DNA of 64,000 nt from Candidatus Cryptobacteroides onthequi (GTDB lineage: Bacteria; Bacteroidota; Bacteroidia; Bacteroidales; UBA932), in contig JAGHSA010000022.1 of NCBI GenBank assembly GCA_018066125.1, positions 1 through 64,000 of the forward strand. Reading direction: 5' to 3'. The position numbers and the translations under genes are program-made. The notes beneath the pieces were generated by a model, which saw only the letters and a program-made list of their open reading frames with translations, ran no database searches and was not told the DNA's origin. Shown here in pieces: positions 21,806 through 31,100 of the stretch. How positions within the stretch are numbered: position 1 is the stretch's first letter; each line of letters starts with the position of its first letter.

Positions 21806-23182
21806 CTACAGACCTTTGCCGGCGGACTGGCCGGCGAGGAGACCGGTGCAGAAGGCTGTCTGGAGATTGTAGCCGCCTGTATCGGAATCTACATCCAACA
21901 ACTCGCCGCAGAAATACAGGCCGGGGTGAAGCCTCGACTCCATGGTCTTGCCGATAAGTTCATCTGTAGCGACGCCTCCGGCTGTCACCACACACCTCTC
22001 ATACCCGACATAGCCGGCAATCCTGAAATGCCACTCCTTAAGAGCCTTCGCAATGGTCACGAGATTGACCCAGACCTTGGTCTCAGTCCTGGAACGCCTC
22101 TCGAGAGTGATGATCTCTGGATGCATGGTCATAAATCCCGGAATAAGCTCCCAAGGCATCAGCTTGCCCAAAAGGATGCGGCAGCGCTCCTTCTCTTTCG
22201 CGCGCCTGCTGCGGGGATCCCTGTCTATTTCAGACCAGAGTTCCTTGACACGGGTAGTCAGTTCTGTCAGAGTCACCCCCGGCTTGAGATCAAGCACGAG
22301 CTCCGCCCTGCCGCCATTGATCAGAGTCTTGACACACCTACGGCTGAGCTGGAAACCTATTGGTCCCTCTATGCCGCCGTCAGTGAAATCCAGATCCCCG
22401 AATTCGGAATCCACCTCATTGCCATCCACCAGCAGAGCGGCAGTCACATTCTTGAGCTGAATGCCGCAGAGGGACTTGCCGAGCTCAGAAAGCGGTGTAC
22501 TCCTGTCGATATGGCACTTCGCCGACGAGATGACATCATCCACCTTGTAGCCCTGAGGAACCATTGCGGTGAGAGACGGGAAAAGCGTCTTGACACTGTG
22601 CCCGCATTTCTCTGCAAAGGCATATCCGTCACCGGTGCTGCCGGTACCGGGATATGACAGTCCGCCTGTAGCCACGATGAGTCTGCGGCAGAGCCACTTC
22701 TCCGGACCATCAGGACCCTCTGCAGCGAGCACATAGCTGCCGTCCGCAGCGACAGCGACATCACATACTGAAGTCTCCGTCATGATCTTCACGCCCAGGC
22801 TGAGGCACGCGTTGACAAGAGTGTCGACCACATCCGAAGCATGGTGGGATGCCGGGAAAGCGCGGTCTCCCCTCTCCACCACCGTCTCCAGGCCGTAGCT
22901 CTCGAGGAAGTCGATCATCTTTGCGCTTGTGAGATTGTAGAATGAAGACTTGACAAAATTGGAGCCCGCCCTGATATGGGCGGAGAATTCGTTCCAGTCC
23001 TTGAGATTTGTGAAATTGCAGCGGCCCTTGCCGGTGATCATTATCTTCCTGCCGGGACGCGGCATCTTTTCAAGTACTGTCACCTGTGCGCAGACGTCTC
23101 TGTCCGCAAGCGTCTTGGCTGCGCCATATGCGGCCATGAGTCCAGAGGCACCTCCTCCGATGATGATTATGTCAGACTTCAT
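21806..23182 (-). CDS. HI0933/YhiN-family flavoprotein
   Basis: From the chosen ATG (MKSDIIIIGGGASGLMAAYG) the protein has 458 residues. It shows an N-terminal FAD-binding Rossmann motif (GGGASG), the family motif MPRPGRKIMITGKGRCNFTN at about 40-60, GGLSYPGTGSTGDGY in the middle and a closing YFCGELLDVDSDTGGYN motif. These are predicted oxidoreductases without a well-established substrate. The frame is open for 61 more codons upstream, but that stretch overlaps structured RNA elements and has no FAD-protein features. Confidence 0.92.
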   Translation of the reverse strand: MKSDIIIIGGGASGLMAAYGAAKTLADRDVCAQVTVLEKMPRPGRKIMITGKGRCNFTNLKDWNEFSAHIRAGSNFVKSSFYNLTSAKMIDFLESYGLETVVERGDRAFPASHHASDVVDTLVNACLSLGVKIMTETSVCDVAVAADGSYVLAAEGPDGPEKWLCRRLIVATGGLSYPGTGSTGDGYAFAEKCGHSVKTLFPSLTAMVPQGYKVDDVISSAKCHIDRSTPLSELGKSLCGIQLKNVTAALLVDGNEVDSEFGDLDFTDGGIEGPIGFQLSRRCVKTLINGGRAELVLDLKPGVTLTELTTRVKELWSEIDRDPRSRRAKEKERCRILLGKLMPWELIPGFMTMHPEIITLERRSRTETKVWVNLVTIAKALKEWHFRIAGYVGYERCVVTAGGVATDELIGKTMESRLHPGLYFCGELLDVDSDTGGYNLQTAFCTGLLAGQSAGKGL

Positions 23183-23371
23183 ACAGATAGAAGCGAAAGA
23201 ATACAAAAAAAGGGAAAGCTCAGCACATCGCCTGTCGAGGGGGCGCTGCCCCCTACTATCCCCCGCGGCCTTTGTGCCTTTCCGACTTCTGCAGACTTCC
23301 CTCACAATCATGCAGAAGTCCCGGCCCGGCCGGTCGGCTGATGCCGACTGCGGTGCGATGGACAAATGAAC
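23183..23371 (-). other. structured gap with a copy of the SRP RNA 3' end
   Basis: Between the SRP RNA terminator and the flavoprotein gene lies a non-coding stretch full of hairpins. They include GGGGGC/GCCCCC (23239-23253), GACTTCTGCA/TGCAGAAGTC (23284-23320) and GTCGGC/GCCGAC (near 23333-23348). Positions 23203-23231 repeat the 3' end of the SRP RNA gene (23370-23398) with one mismatch in 29. No reading frame here looks like a protein. Confidence 0.75.
23203..23231 (-). repeat. copy of the SRP RNA 3' end and T-run terminator
   Basis: This 29-bp segment equals 23370-23398 at 28 positions, including the seven-T terminator and the terminal CTTTCCC strand. The complementary strand GGAAAG, which would close the helix, lies at 23283-23278 (minus strand), so a separate small hairpin RNA of about 70 nt is possible. 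The SRP54-binding core is absent from this copy. Confidence 0.7.
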
Positions 23372-23378
23372 AAAAAAA

Positions 23379-23475
23379 GGGAAAGCTTAGCACATCGCAC
23401 CGCTACGACCTCCTACCCTTGCTACATTCCTGTCCTGGGGGAGTTCAGAGGGAGCTGGTCGTGTACGACTTTCCC
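23379..23475 (-). ncRNA. ffs: signal recognition particle RNA (small bacterial type)
   Basis: On the minus strand a 97-nt RNA begins GGGAAAG and ends CTTTCCC, which pair to close the hairpin, and is followed by seven T. The apical part holds the SRP54 (Ffh)-binding signature CAGGACAGGAATGTAGCAAG, as in 4.5S RNA (CAGGxCxGGAAxgxAGCA). The arm GTCGTAC..GACC with GGTCGTAG builds the middle helix. It guides ribosomes making membrane proteins to the translocon together with Ffh and FtsY. A TATATTTG promoter element lies just upstream. Confidence 0.93.
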
Positions 23476-23479
23476 GCTG

Positions 23480-23487
23480 CAAATATA
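23480..23487 (-). promoter_or_regulatory. -7 element of the SRP RNA gene
   Basis: The minus strand reads TATATTTG, ending 5 nt before the first G of the RNA at 23475. The -33 position shows only a weak T-rich match. Confidence 0.65.
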
Positions 23488-23496
23488 AGCAAAAAT

Positions 23497-23970
23497 TTAA
23501 ATACTGTCGAAAATGAAAGGAAGAATATCATCCACTTTCGCAAACTTCTGGATCTTAGACGCGCTGATCAGTATCACAGACATCGGCTTGCCGCTCTTGG
23601 CCTGATACTGAGCCATCACCTGGCGGCACGCCCCGCAAGGCGTTGCGGGTGCCTCAGCCAGTCTTCCCATCACTCCACCGGCCACGGCAATGCTGAGCAT
23701 GTCCCTGTCGGGATAGTTGGCGCCGGCAGAGAACATGGCTGTCCTCTCTGCGCAGAGACCGGACGGGAAGGCTGCATTCTCCTGGTTCGCACCCTTCACG
23801 ACAGTACCGTCAGAGAGCCTCACGGCTGCCCCTACATGGAAATGCGAATATGGTGCATATGCTCCGGACATTGCGCTGATGGCAGCTTTCACGAGCTCCT
23901 GGTCACAAGCCTCCATCTCAGAGACATCAGAGTACTCTTCGTATGAAATAACGACTTCCTTGACTTCCAT
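23497..23970 (-). CDS. cdd: cytidine deaminase
   Basis: From ATG 23970 the protein has 157 residues. The zinc site is complete: the CAERTA motif supplies the first Cys and the catalytic Glu, and PCGACRQV gives the other two Cys. The family's SGAYAPYSHFHVGAAV start is also clear. It deaminates cytidine and deoxycytidine in pyrimidine salvage; upp elsewhere in the window acts in the same pathway. Length is that of the small tetrameric enzymes plus about 20 N-terminal residues. The longer open frame up to 24060 overlaps the promoters and is not used. Confidence 0.95.
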   Translation of the reverse strand: MEVKEVVISYEEYSDVSEMEACDQELVKAAISAMSGAYAPYSHFHVGAAVRLSDGTVVKGANQENAAFPSGLCAERTAMFSAGANYPDRDMLSIAVAGGVMGRLAEAPATPCGACRQVMAQYQAKSGKPMSVILISASKIQKFAKVDDILPFIFDSI

Positions 23971-23995
23971 GTGCAGATTTTGGTTATAGTTTCCA

Positions 23996-24003
23996 CAAAT
24001 GTA
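23996..24003 (-). promoter_or_regulatory. -7 element before cdd
   Basis: The minus strand reads TACATTTG, about 25 nt upstream of the cdd start. No convincing -33 element. Confidence 0.45.
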
Positions 24004-24027
24004 ACAAATTCTTGGATGAAAAAAACG

Positions 24028-24035
24028 TAACTTTG
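24028..24035 (+). promoter_or_regulatory. -7 element before mnmA
   Basis: TAACTTTG followed by C, the commonest form of this element in the window, lies 27 nt ahead of the mnmA ATG. The -33 position is A-rich and does not match. Confidence 0.55.
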
Positions 24036-24062
24036 CCTGTGTAATAATCACATGACGCACCC

Positions 24063-25472
24063 ATGAAGGTTTGTATCGGTCTTTCCGGAGGAGTTGATTC
24101 CAGTGTAGCCGCTCTGCTGCTCAAACAGCAGGGATACGATGTCTTCGCCATGTTCATGCAGAACTGGCATGACACGGAAGGTACACTTCACGGCGACTGC
24201 GAATGGGAGGAGGACCGCTTCGTCGCCGAGATGGTGGCACGAAAGATAGGAATCCCCTTCTACTTCATCGATCTGAGCGACCAGTATAGGCAGAGGGTCG
24301 TGGACTACATGTTCGACGAGTACTCAAAGGGACGTACTCCAAACCCGGATGTCCTCTGCAACAGGGAGATAAAGTTCGACGCCTTCCTCACCGCCGCCCG
24401 CAGGATGGGAGCGGACATGGTGGCCACCGGACACTACTGCCGCAAAGAAGTCACCACCGGTCCTGACGGCAGGGAGATCTATCACATTCTGGCGGGAAAC
24501 GACTCCAACAAGGACCAGAGCTACTTCCTCTGCCAGCTCACTCAGGAGCAGCTCAGCGCTGCAATGTTCCCCATCGGCGACATACCCAAGCCTGAAGTGA
24601 GACGCATCGCCGCCGAAGCCGACCTCCCATCGGCAGAGAAAAAGGATTCGCAGGGCATATGCTTCGTGGGAAAGGTGGACCTCCCGGTATTCCTCCAGCA
24701 GAAGCTGAAAAGCGTCGAGGGCGATGTGGTGGAGGTCTATGACGCCTACTACGACGGAAATGAGCAGTACGCATTCCGCCGCCGCATCATGGACTCCATC
24801 ATGGAGGACGGAACCCCGGCAAACCTGGTCACAGGCTACATCTCGGAGGACAGATGCGTCAGGTCCGTTCCCGGCAACCCGGAGCACGAGGCGGGATGCG
24901 ACAGGGCGAAATCACCATTCTCACTCGAGAGAGTGGCCGCACTGAGCGACGATGAGCTCATGGAACTCTCAGAGCGCATAAGATACGACATCACATTCGA
25001 GACAGAGACTTACCGCTCCGGCAAGCACCATATCAAGAAGACAAGGTACAAGGCGAACCCGTACGGCTGCATTGCGGGGCGTCACGAAGGTGCCCAGTTC
25101 TACACCATCGGGCAGCGCAAGGGCCTCAACATCGGCGGTCATGCGCAGTCGCTCTTCGTCATCGAGACGGACATCGAGAAGAACATCATCTATGTCGGGG
25201 AAGGCCACACCCACAAGGGACTCTCACGCAGCTGCGTGCGCATCGCCCCGGACGAGATGCACTGGATACGCCGCGACCTGGAAATGGAGGTTGGAGAGAT
25301 ACGCCGCTACCGCGTGCGCATACGCTACCGCCAGCCGCTCCAGGACGCACTGCTCATCCGCAGGGAGAACGGTCTGTTCATCCTGTTCGACGAGCCTCAG
25401 AGAGGCATCACACCGGGACAGTTCGCGGTCTGGTACGACCGTGACGAGATGATAGGTTCGGGAGTGATCTAG
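24063..25472 (+). CDS. mnmA: tRNA 2-thiouridine synthase MnmA, enlarged
   Basis: MnmA adds sulfur to wobble uridine-34 of tRNA-Lys, -Glu and -Gln. The PP-loop SGGVDSS (8-14), the catalytic Cys99 (NPDVLCNREIKF) and Cys200 (SQGICFVGK), and the QFYTIGQRKGLNIGG motif (345-359) are all present. At 469 residues the protein is about 100 longer than E. coli MnmA (368). The extra part lies at about 225-340, between GICFVGK and FYTIGQRKG, where E. coli has about 40 residues. The insert contains three Cys (265, 279, 336). The stop codon interlocks with that of the convergent gene. Confidence 0.93.
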   Translation: MKVCIGLSGGVDSSVAALLLKQQGYDVFAMFMQNWHDTEGTLHGDCEWEEDRFVAEMVARKIGIPFYFIDLSDQYRQRVVDYMFDEYSKGRTPNPDVLCNREIKFDAFLTAARRMGADMVATGHYCRKEVTTGPDGREIYHILAGNDSNKDQSYFLCQLTQEQLSAAMFPIGDIPKPEVRRIAAEADLPSAEKKDSQGICFVGKVDLPVFLQQKLKSVEGDVVEVYDAYYDGNEQYAFRRRIMDSIMEDGTPANLVTGYISEDRCVRSVPGNPEHEAGCDRAKSPFSLERVAALSDDELMELSERIRYDITFETETYRSGKHHIKKTRYKANPYGCIAGRHEGAQFYTIGQRKGLNIGGHAQSLFVIETDIEKNIIYVGEGHTHKGLSRSCVRIAPDEMHWIRRDLEMEVGEIRRYRVRIRYRQPLQDALLIRRENGLFILFDEPQRGITPGQFAVWYDRDEMIGSGVI

Positions 25473-27007
25473 CGTTTCTCCGCAATGGCGCAGGCACATC
25501 TGATGCCGTCCAGCGCCGATGACACGATACCACCGGAATAACCTGCGCCCTCACCGCAAGGATAGAGGCCGGGAACCTGTGCGCACTCAAGTGTCTCAGG
25601 GTCGCGCGGGATGCGTATCGGGGACGAAGTGCGTGACTCGACTCCCAGGAGAAGGGCGTCGTTGGTGTAGTAGCCGTGGATCTTGCGGTCTACCGTAGGG
25701 AATGCCAGCCTCATGCGCTTGTACACATTCTCCGGAAGGAGCTCATGAAGCGGCGCTGAGACAGCTCCGGGGAAGTATGAGGTCTTCGGAAGGGACGCCG
25801 ACACGATGCCGCGGCAGAAATCCTTCATCCTCTGCGCAGGAGCCGCAAATGAACCGGTGTATGAGTACATCCTGCGCTCTACATCGCGCTGGAAATTCAT
25901 GAGCGAGAAGGCTCCGTATTTCTGGTACTCCTCCGGCACATCCTCTGGCTCGATGGACACTACCACACCCGCATTGGCCCACTTGGAGTTGCGCTCTGAG
26001 TTGGACATGCCGTTGAGAACCACGGTCTCGGGCTCAGTCGAAGACGGCACAAGTATGCCGCCGGGGCACATGCAGAAGGAGAACACTCCCCTGCCGTCCA
26101 CCTGCTCGACGAACGAATACTCGGCGGCAGGCATGCCCTGCCACTGACGTCCGTGATACTGGGCATTGTTGATGATGTGCTGAGGATGCTCTACACGCAC
26201 GCCAAGCGCGAATCCCTTGGCCTGTATCTCCCATCCCTTGGCATCGAAAAGCTCATATATGTCACGGGCGGAATGACCGGTCGCGAGGATCACATCGGAA
26301 GCCTTGAATTCGACCTCCGAGCCCTCATGCACGGCCTTGACCGTGAAGCCGGGGATGATGTCGGTGACCCTGGTGTCGAAGTGATACTCTCCACCGTGCG
26401 CGATGATGCAGTTGCGGATGTTCTCCACGATGCCCGGAAGCTTGTCGGTACCTATGTGGGGATGCGCCTCGATGAGGATATCCTCCTTGGCACCGAACTT
26501 CACCAGCTGATACAGGACCTCACGGATGTCGCCTCTCTTGGAAGAGCGGGTGAAAAGCTTTCCATCGGAAAACGCTCCGGCACCGCCTTCCCCGTAGCAG
26601 TAGTTCGAGTCAGGATCGAGCTCGCCGTCACGGGAGAGTTTTGCCATGTCAGCCTTGCGGCGATGGACATCCTTTCCCCTTTCGAGGACGACAGGCTTCA
26701 GTCCCTGCATGAGCAGCCTGAGCGCTGCGAACATGCCGGCAGGACCTGCACCGATGACGATCACAGGCTCGGCGTCGTGCACGTCCTGATACTCAGGAAG
26801 GACATATGGCTGATATGGCTCATCCATCCGGTAAGCCTCCACCCTGTAGCGCCAGACAACGTCCTTGCGGGCGTCGAGAGACTTGCGGGTGACTATGCAG
26901 CGGACCTGAGCTGCCTTCGGAAGCCCGAGCTGCCTGCGGGCTTCAGACTCCATGACCTCCTGACTGAGCTCTCTGCTCACAGGTACTACGATATCAATTT
27001 CTTTCAT
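25469..27007 (-). CDS. COG2509-type FAD-dependent dehydrogenase
   Basis: The protein has 512 residues: an N-terminal domain of about 80 residues (MKEIDIVVPVSRELSQ), then a FAD-binding Rossmann motif VIVIGAGPAGMFAAL (about 82-96) and the family's CYGEGGAGAFSDGKLFTR, HPHIGTDKLP, ATGHSARD and GEGAGYSGGI blocks. Members of this family are predicted oxidoreductases without a defined substrate. The gene starts 3 nt after tsaD ends, so it should be co-transcribed with it. A long plus-strand reading frame lies across this gene and tsaD but has no protein features. Confidence 0.92.
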   Translation of the reverse strand: MKEIDIVVPVSRELSQEVMESEARRQLGLPKAAQVRCIVTRKSLDARKDVVWRYRVEAYRMDEPYQPYVLPEYQDVHDAEPVIVIGAGPAGMFAALRLLMQGLKPVVLERGKDVHRRKADMAKLSRDGELDPDSNYCYGEGGAGAFSDGKLFTRSSKRGDIREVLYQLVKFGAKEDILIEAHPHIGTDKLPGIVENIRNCIIAHGGEYHFDTRVTDIIPGFTVKAVHEGSEVEFKASDVILATGHSARDIYELFDAKGWEIQAKGFALGVRVEHPQHIINNAQYHGRQWQGMPAAEYSFVEQVDGRGVFSFCMCPGGILVPSSTEPETVVLNGMSNSERNSKWANAGVVVSIEPEDVPEEYQKYGAFSLMNFQRDVERRMYSYTGSFAAPAQRMKDFCRGIVSASLPKTSYFPGAVSAPLHELLPENVYKRMRLAFPTVDRKIHGYYTNDALLLGVESRTSSPIRIPRDPETLECAQVPGLYPCGEGAGYSGGIVSSALDGIRCACAIAEKR

Positions 27008-27010
27008 CAG

Positions 27011-28033
27011 CTAAAAGTCGGCGATTCGGGACACAGGAGCGACATCGAGAGGACAGCGCTCGCCTGCAAGGTAGTGATAGTAACCGGCAATCGCAATCAT
27101 CGCCGCATTGTCGGTAGTGAACTTGAATTCAGGAAGATAGGTATTCCAGCCGCGCTTGCGGCCTTCCTCTTCCACACGGGCTCTCAGGCCGCTGTTGGCA
27201 GACACTCCGCCGCCTATGGTGATTTCCTTGATGCCGGTCTCCTTCGCGGCCTTGACAAGCTTGTCCATGAGGATGTCGACAAGTGTCTTCTGGAAGGAAG
27301 CGCATATATCTTCCTTGTTCTTCTCCATGAAATCCGGATCCTTTGCCATCTCGTCCCTGACGAAATACAGAAGCGAGGTCTTCACGCCGCTGAAACTGTA
27401 GTCAAGACCAGGGATATGAGGCTTTGTAAACTTGAATCTGAGAGGATCTCCCTGCTTGGCAAGCCTGTCGATGACAGGACCTCCGGGATAACCGAGCCCC
27501 ATCATCTTGGAGCATTTGTCGAATGCCTCTCCCACAGCATCATCGATAGTCTGTCCGAGGATTTCAAAATCGAGCGGGCTGTTGACCTTGACTATCTGGG
27601 AATTGCCGCCTGACACCAGAAGGCAGAGGTATGGGAAGGACGGATGACGGTTCTCCTTGTCAGGCTGCTTCACGAAACCGGCAAGGACATGACCCTGGAG
27701 ATGATTCACCATCACCAGCGGGATATCGAGAGCCACACCCATGGCCTTGGCGAACGATGTACCCACGAGAAGCGAGCCGAGAAGTCCCGGGCCCCTGGTG
27801 AAGGCTATGGCAGTAAGCTCATCCCTGGACACCCCGGCCCTGGAGAGAGCCTCGCTCACGACGGGCACGATATTGAGTTCGTGGGCCCTCGAAGCAAGCT
27901 CCGGGACCACTCCGCCGAACGCCTTGTGGACGTCCTGGCTGGCGATCACGTTGGACAGCAGAAAGCCGTCTCTGATCACCGCCGCTGAAGTATCATCGCA
28001 AGATGATTCTATTCCAAGTATGATGTCTGCCAT
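27011..28033 (-). CDS. tsaD: tRNA N6-threonylcarbamoyladenosine transferase TsaD
   Basis: TsaD transfers the threonylcarbamoyl group onto A37 of tRNAs that read ANN codons, working with TsaB and TsaE. The 340-residue protein shows the ASKHA-fold start LGIESSCDDTSAAV, the metal-binding His111 and His115 (VNHLQGH), GNSQIV and the C-terminal GGVSANSGLR and ATDNAAM-like (TTDNAAMIA) motifs. MtaB, which methylthiolates the same modified base, is encoded in the divergent plus-strand operon 5.7 kb away. Confidence 0.96.
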   Translation of the reverse strand: MADIILGIESSCDDTSAAVIRDGFLLSNVIASQDVHKAFGGVVPELASRAHELNIVPVVSEALSRAGVSRDELTAIAFTRGPGLLGSLLVGTSFAKAMGVALDIPLVMVNHLQGHVLAGFVKQPDKENRHPSFPYLCLLVSGGNSQIVKVNSPLDFEILGQTIDDAVGEAFDKCSKMMGLGYPGGPVIDRLAKQGDPLRFKFTKPHIPGLDYSFSGVKTSLLYFVRDEMAKDPDFMEKNKEDICASFQKTLVDILMDKLVKAAKETGIKEITIGGGVSANSGLRARVEEEGRKRGWNTYLPEFKFTTDNAAMIAIAGYYHYLAGERCPLDVAPVSRIADF

Positions 28034-28052
28034 AAAAATGTTTCAAGTAGGG

Positions 28053-28060
28053 CAAAGATA
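28053..28060 (-). promoter_or_regulatory. -7 element before tsaD
   Basis: The minus strand reads TATCTTTG followed by C, 19 nt ahead of the tsaD start codon. No -33 match. Confidence 0.45.
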
Positions 28061-28084
28061 GCAATATTTGATGGATTTATTTAG

Positions 28085-28092
28085 TATTTTTG
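28085..28092 (+). promoter_or_regulatory. -7 element before the tamB operon
   Basis: TATTTTTG fits TAnnTTTG. Transcription would start near 28099, 55 nt ahead of the ATG used here and about 10 nt ahead of an in-frame CTG at 28109. Confidence 0.45.
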
Positions 28093-28153
28093 TTGTTTAC
28101 AACAAAGCCTGAAAGCCATCAGAAAGCCGAAGCATATAATCATACGCTGTATC

Positions 28154-31100
28154 ATGGGTCTGCTCATGGTACTTCTCCTGTGCATTCTGCTGGTACAGCT
28201 GCCGGCGGTCCAGAACGCCGTGGTCAGTCAGGTCCTGTCTCATCTGACTGAAAACATCAAGGGAAAGATCAGTTTCAGCAAGATGAAATTCCTTCCTTTC
28301 AGGACGCTGATGGTGAAGGACTTCCTCATCATGGACGACGAGCCTCTCGACTGCGGGGCATTCCCCGCAAGGGACACGGTCGCGTACGCGCGCGAGGTCA
28401 CTGTAACCCTCTCCCTGAACGGCATCAAAGGCGTATTGGGCGACGGATGCGTGCGTATCGACAGAGTCGCGCTCAGCGACGGAGTGGTACACATGGTGAC
28501 CGAAGGAAACCACACAAGCAACTTCAAGAGACTTTTCAGCAAAGGCAATCCCCCGAAGCCTATCCAGGACAAGGGAGACGTCTTCAACATATCCAGAGTC
28601 GTCATACGCAATCTGCACTTCACGCTCTCGAACGTCAAGGCTCTGGAAGGAAGGAAATATGAGACCGGCATCGACTGGAACGACCTGGACCTCATCATGG
28701 ACAAGGGCGTCCTTCACGGAGTCCACTACTGCGACGCATGTATCTCGGCGCATCTGGACGACGCGTCCGTGACCGAAAAGAGCGGCATCAGTCTCAACAG
28801 CATCAGCGCATCGGCCGAAGTCCGCGCAGGCAATGTCACAGTCTCCGACATACGCATATGCGACCCATGGTCGGACATAGACGTGCCGTACTTCAGCATG
28901 AGCTACGAGAATGCGCGCTCATTCAGGGACTTCGTCAGAAACGTCTCCCTGGACGGAACAGTCGCCGACTCGCATCTCGACTCCAAGACCCTCGAGCACT
29001 TCCTCCCGATGCTTCACGGCAAGGAGATCGCAGCCGACGTCAGCACCGCCTCATTCTCGGGTCCAGTGGACGCTCTCGCCGTGACCGGGCTGTCATTCAG
29101 AGAGCGCGGCGGCACTTCCGGAGCGGCGGACATCAGATGGTCCGGGCTCATGGACAGAAACAGGATGCGTGCGGACCTCAATGTCAGAAGACTCGACTTC
29201 ACCACTGCCGGCGCAGGAAAGCTGGTTTCGGAATTCATGCCGGCATCTGCATTCAGGCTCGACAAATATGCCCCGGGAGAGAGGTTCACCTTCAGCGGGC
29301 GCGCCCACGGCCCCGCAAATGACCTCGAGGTAAGCGGACAGCTCCAGTCCACCGCCGGAGAGGCTTCCGCAAGGCTCAAGGTCACGGACCTGCTCAACGC
29401 ATCCGCAGCTCCGGCGTTCGGAGGTGCCATCGAGACAAAGGATCTTGACCTGGGCAGGCTGCTCAATCTGGGATTCGTCCACGGCACGACCCTGCGCACG
29501 GTGGTGGAAGCCAGGAACGACGGTGCCACATCATTCAAGGTGGATTCACTGAAGGTCGAAAGACTCAACATCCTCGGCTACGACTACACCGGCATAGCAG
29601 GAGCCGGTCTGTTCTCAGGAAGCGCATTCGACGGCCGCGTCATCTGCTCGGACCCTAACCTCAACTTCATCTTCCAGGGTATCTTCAACCTCTCGAAGAA
29701 GACCAACAACGCCATCTACAAGTTCTTCTTCAATCTGGGATACGCCGACCTCAACGCCCTCAACCTGGACAAGAGAGGCACATCCAAGGCCTCCCTCGCC
29801 GTGAATGCCAACTTCATGCGCGTGGTCAAGGGCGACCTGATCGGAGACATCAACATCAACGGAGTGAGACTCGAGAATGACGAGGGCATGCACAACATCG
29901 GCAACATCGCCATCTCCTCACACGCATCGGACAACATCAACAGGATCAATCTCAACTCATCATTCGCCGAAGGCACATATGTGGGCACGAAACCGGTGAT
30001 CGATGTGATAGACGCTGTCATGGAGACCACACTGCGCCGCAATCTCCCGGCACTTGCAGGCGCCGCTCACAGCTGGAAGGGCGACAACTACAGGGTCAAT
30101 TTCAGATTCGCAGACTCCAGGGACCTGCTTTCATTCGTGATGCCGGGACTCTATATCGCAGAGGGCACATCCTTCAAGTCCACCATCAGCAGCGAGGGCA
30201 AGGCATCAGCCTCTGTCACCTCCCAGCGTCTCGCCTTCAAGGACAAATACCTCAAGGACCTGAAGCTCACCATGAATGACATCAGCGACACCATACGTCT
30301 CAAGAGCTCGGAAATCAGTCTTTCCGGCATCAAGCTCAAGGACAGCGAGATGAAGCTTCACTCAGGCTCAGACCACATCGACCTCATCGGCTCGTTCGAC
30401 AACGGGCACGGAAGCCAGTCGTACGGAACGGTACATCTCACCTCCGACATGAGGAGAGATGCAGACGGCGGGCTGGTCATAGGCATCACATCTCTCCCAT
30501 CATACGTACTGACCCGCGGAGAGAAGTGGGAGCTCCACCCGTCAAACCTGAGCATCAGGGGCAAGGACATCATGATCCACGCCCTTAAGCTGAGCAGCGG
30601 CGAACAGTCACTCTCCGCTTCCGGCGGATGGTCGCGCACACATGCGGACACCCTCACCGCTGATATGAGCAAGCTGTCCGTCGAGTCCATCTGCTCCCTC
30701 CTGGGAAAGGATCTCGGCATCTCAGGCAGCCTCAGCGGGAAAGCAACCGTCTTCTCCACGGAAGAGGGCCGCACGGGACTCACGATAGGTGCATGGTGCG
30801 AATCCACCATGATAAGCGGGAAGGGTGCCGGGAAACTGGCGCTCAACACCGAATGGCAGGAAGAAAGCGGAAGCATGACGTTCACGCTCTCCAACGATAT
30901 AGACGGCCACGGCAGATCGACCCTGGAAGCCGGCGGAAGCTTCTTCCCTTCCGACCGCAGGGTCAATGCCAAAGTCAGGCTCGACGGACTCGATATGGGC
31001 TATGCAGGGCATTTCGTCCAGGGCATTTTCAGCGAGATCGGAGGAAGGATCAACGGCGAGATCACCATGGCCGGCCCGATCGGCAGCCCGTCACTGTACA

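Noticed and set aside
23183..23365. N-terminal extension of the HI0933-type flavoprotein
   Set aside because: The added 61 codons come from the structured RNA repeats and precede a normal FAD-binding start.
26153..27613. Long plus-strand reading frame (486 codons) antisense to the COG2509 flavoprotein and tsaD
   Set aside because: It crosses the boundary of two well-conserved minus-strand genes, has no recognisable motifs, and is explained by GC-rich third positions of the true genes.
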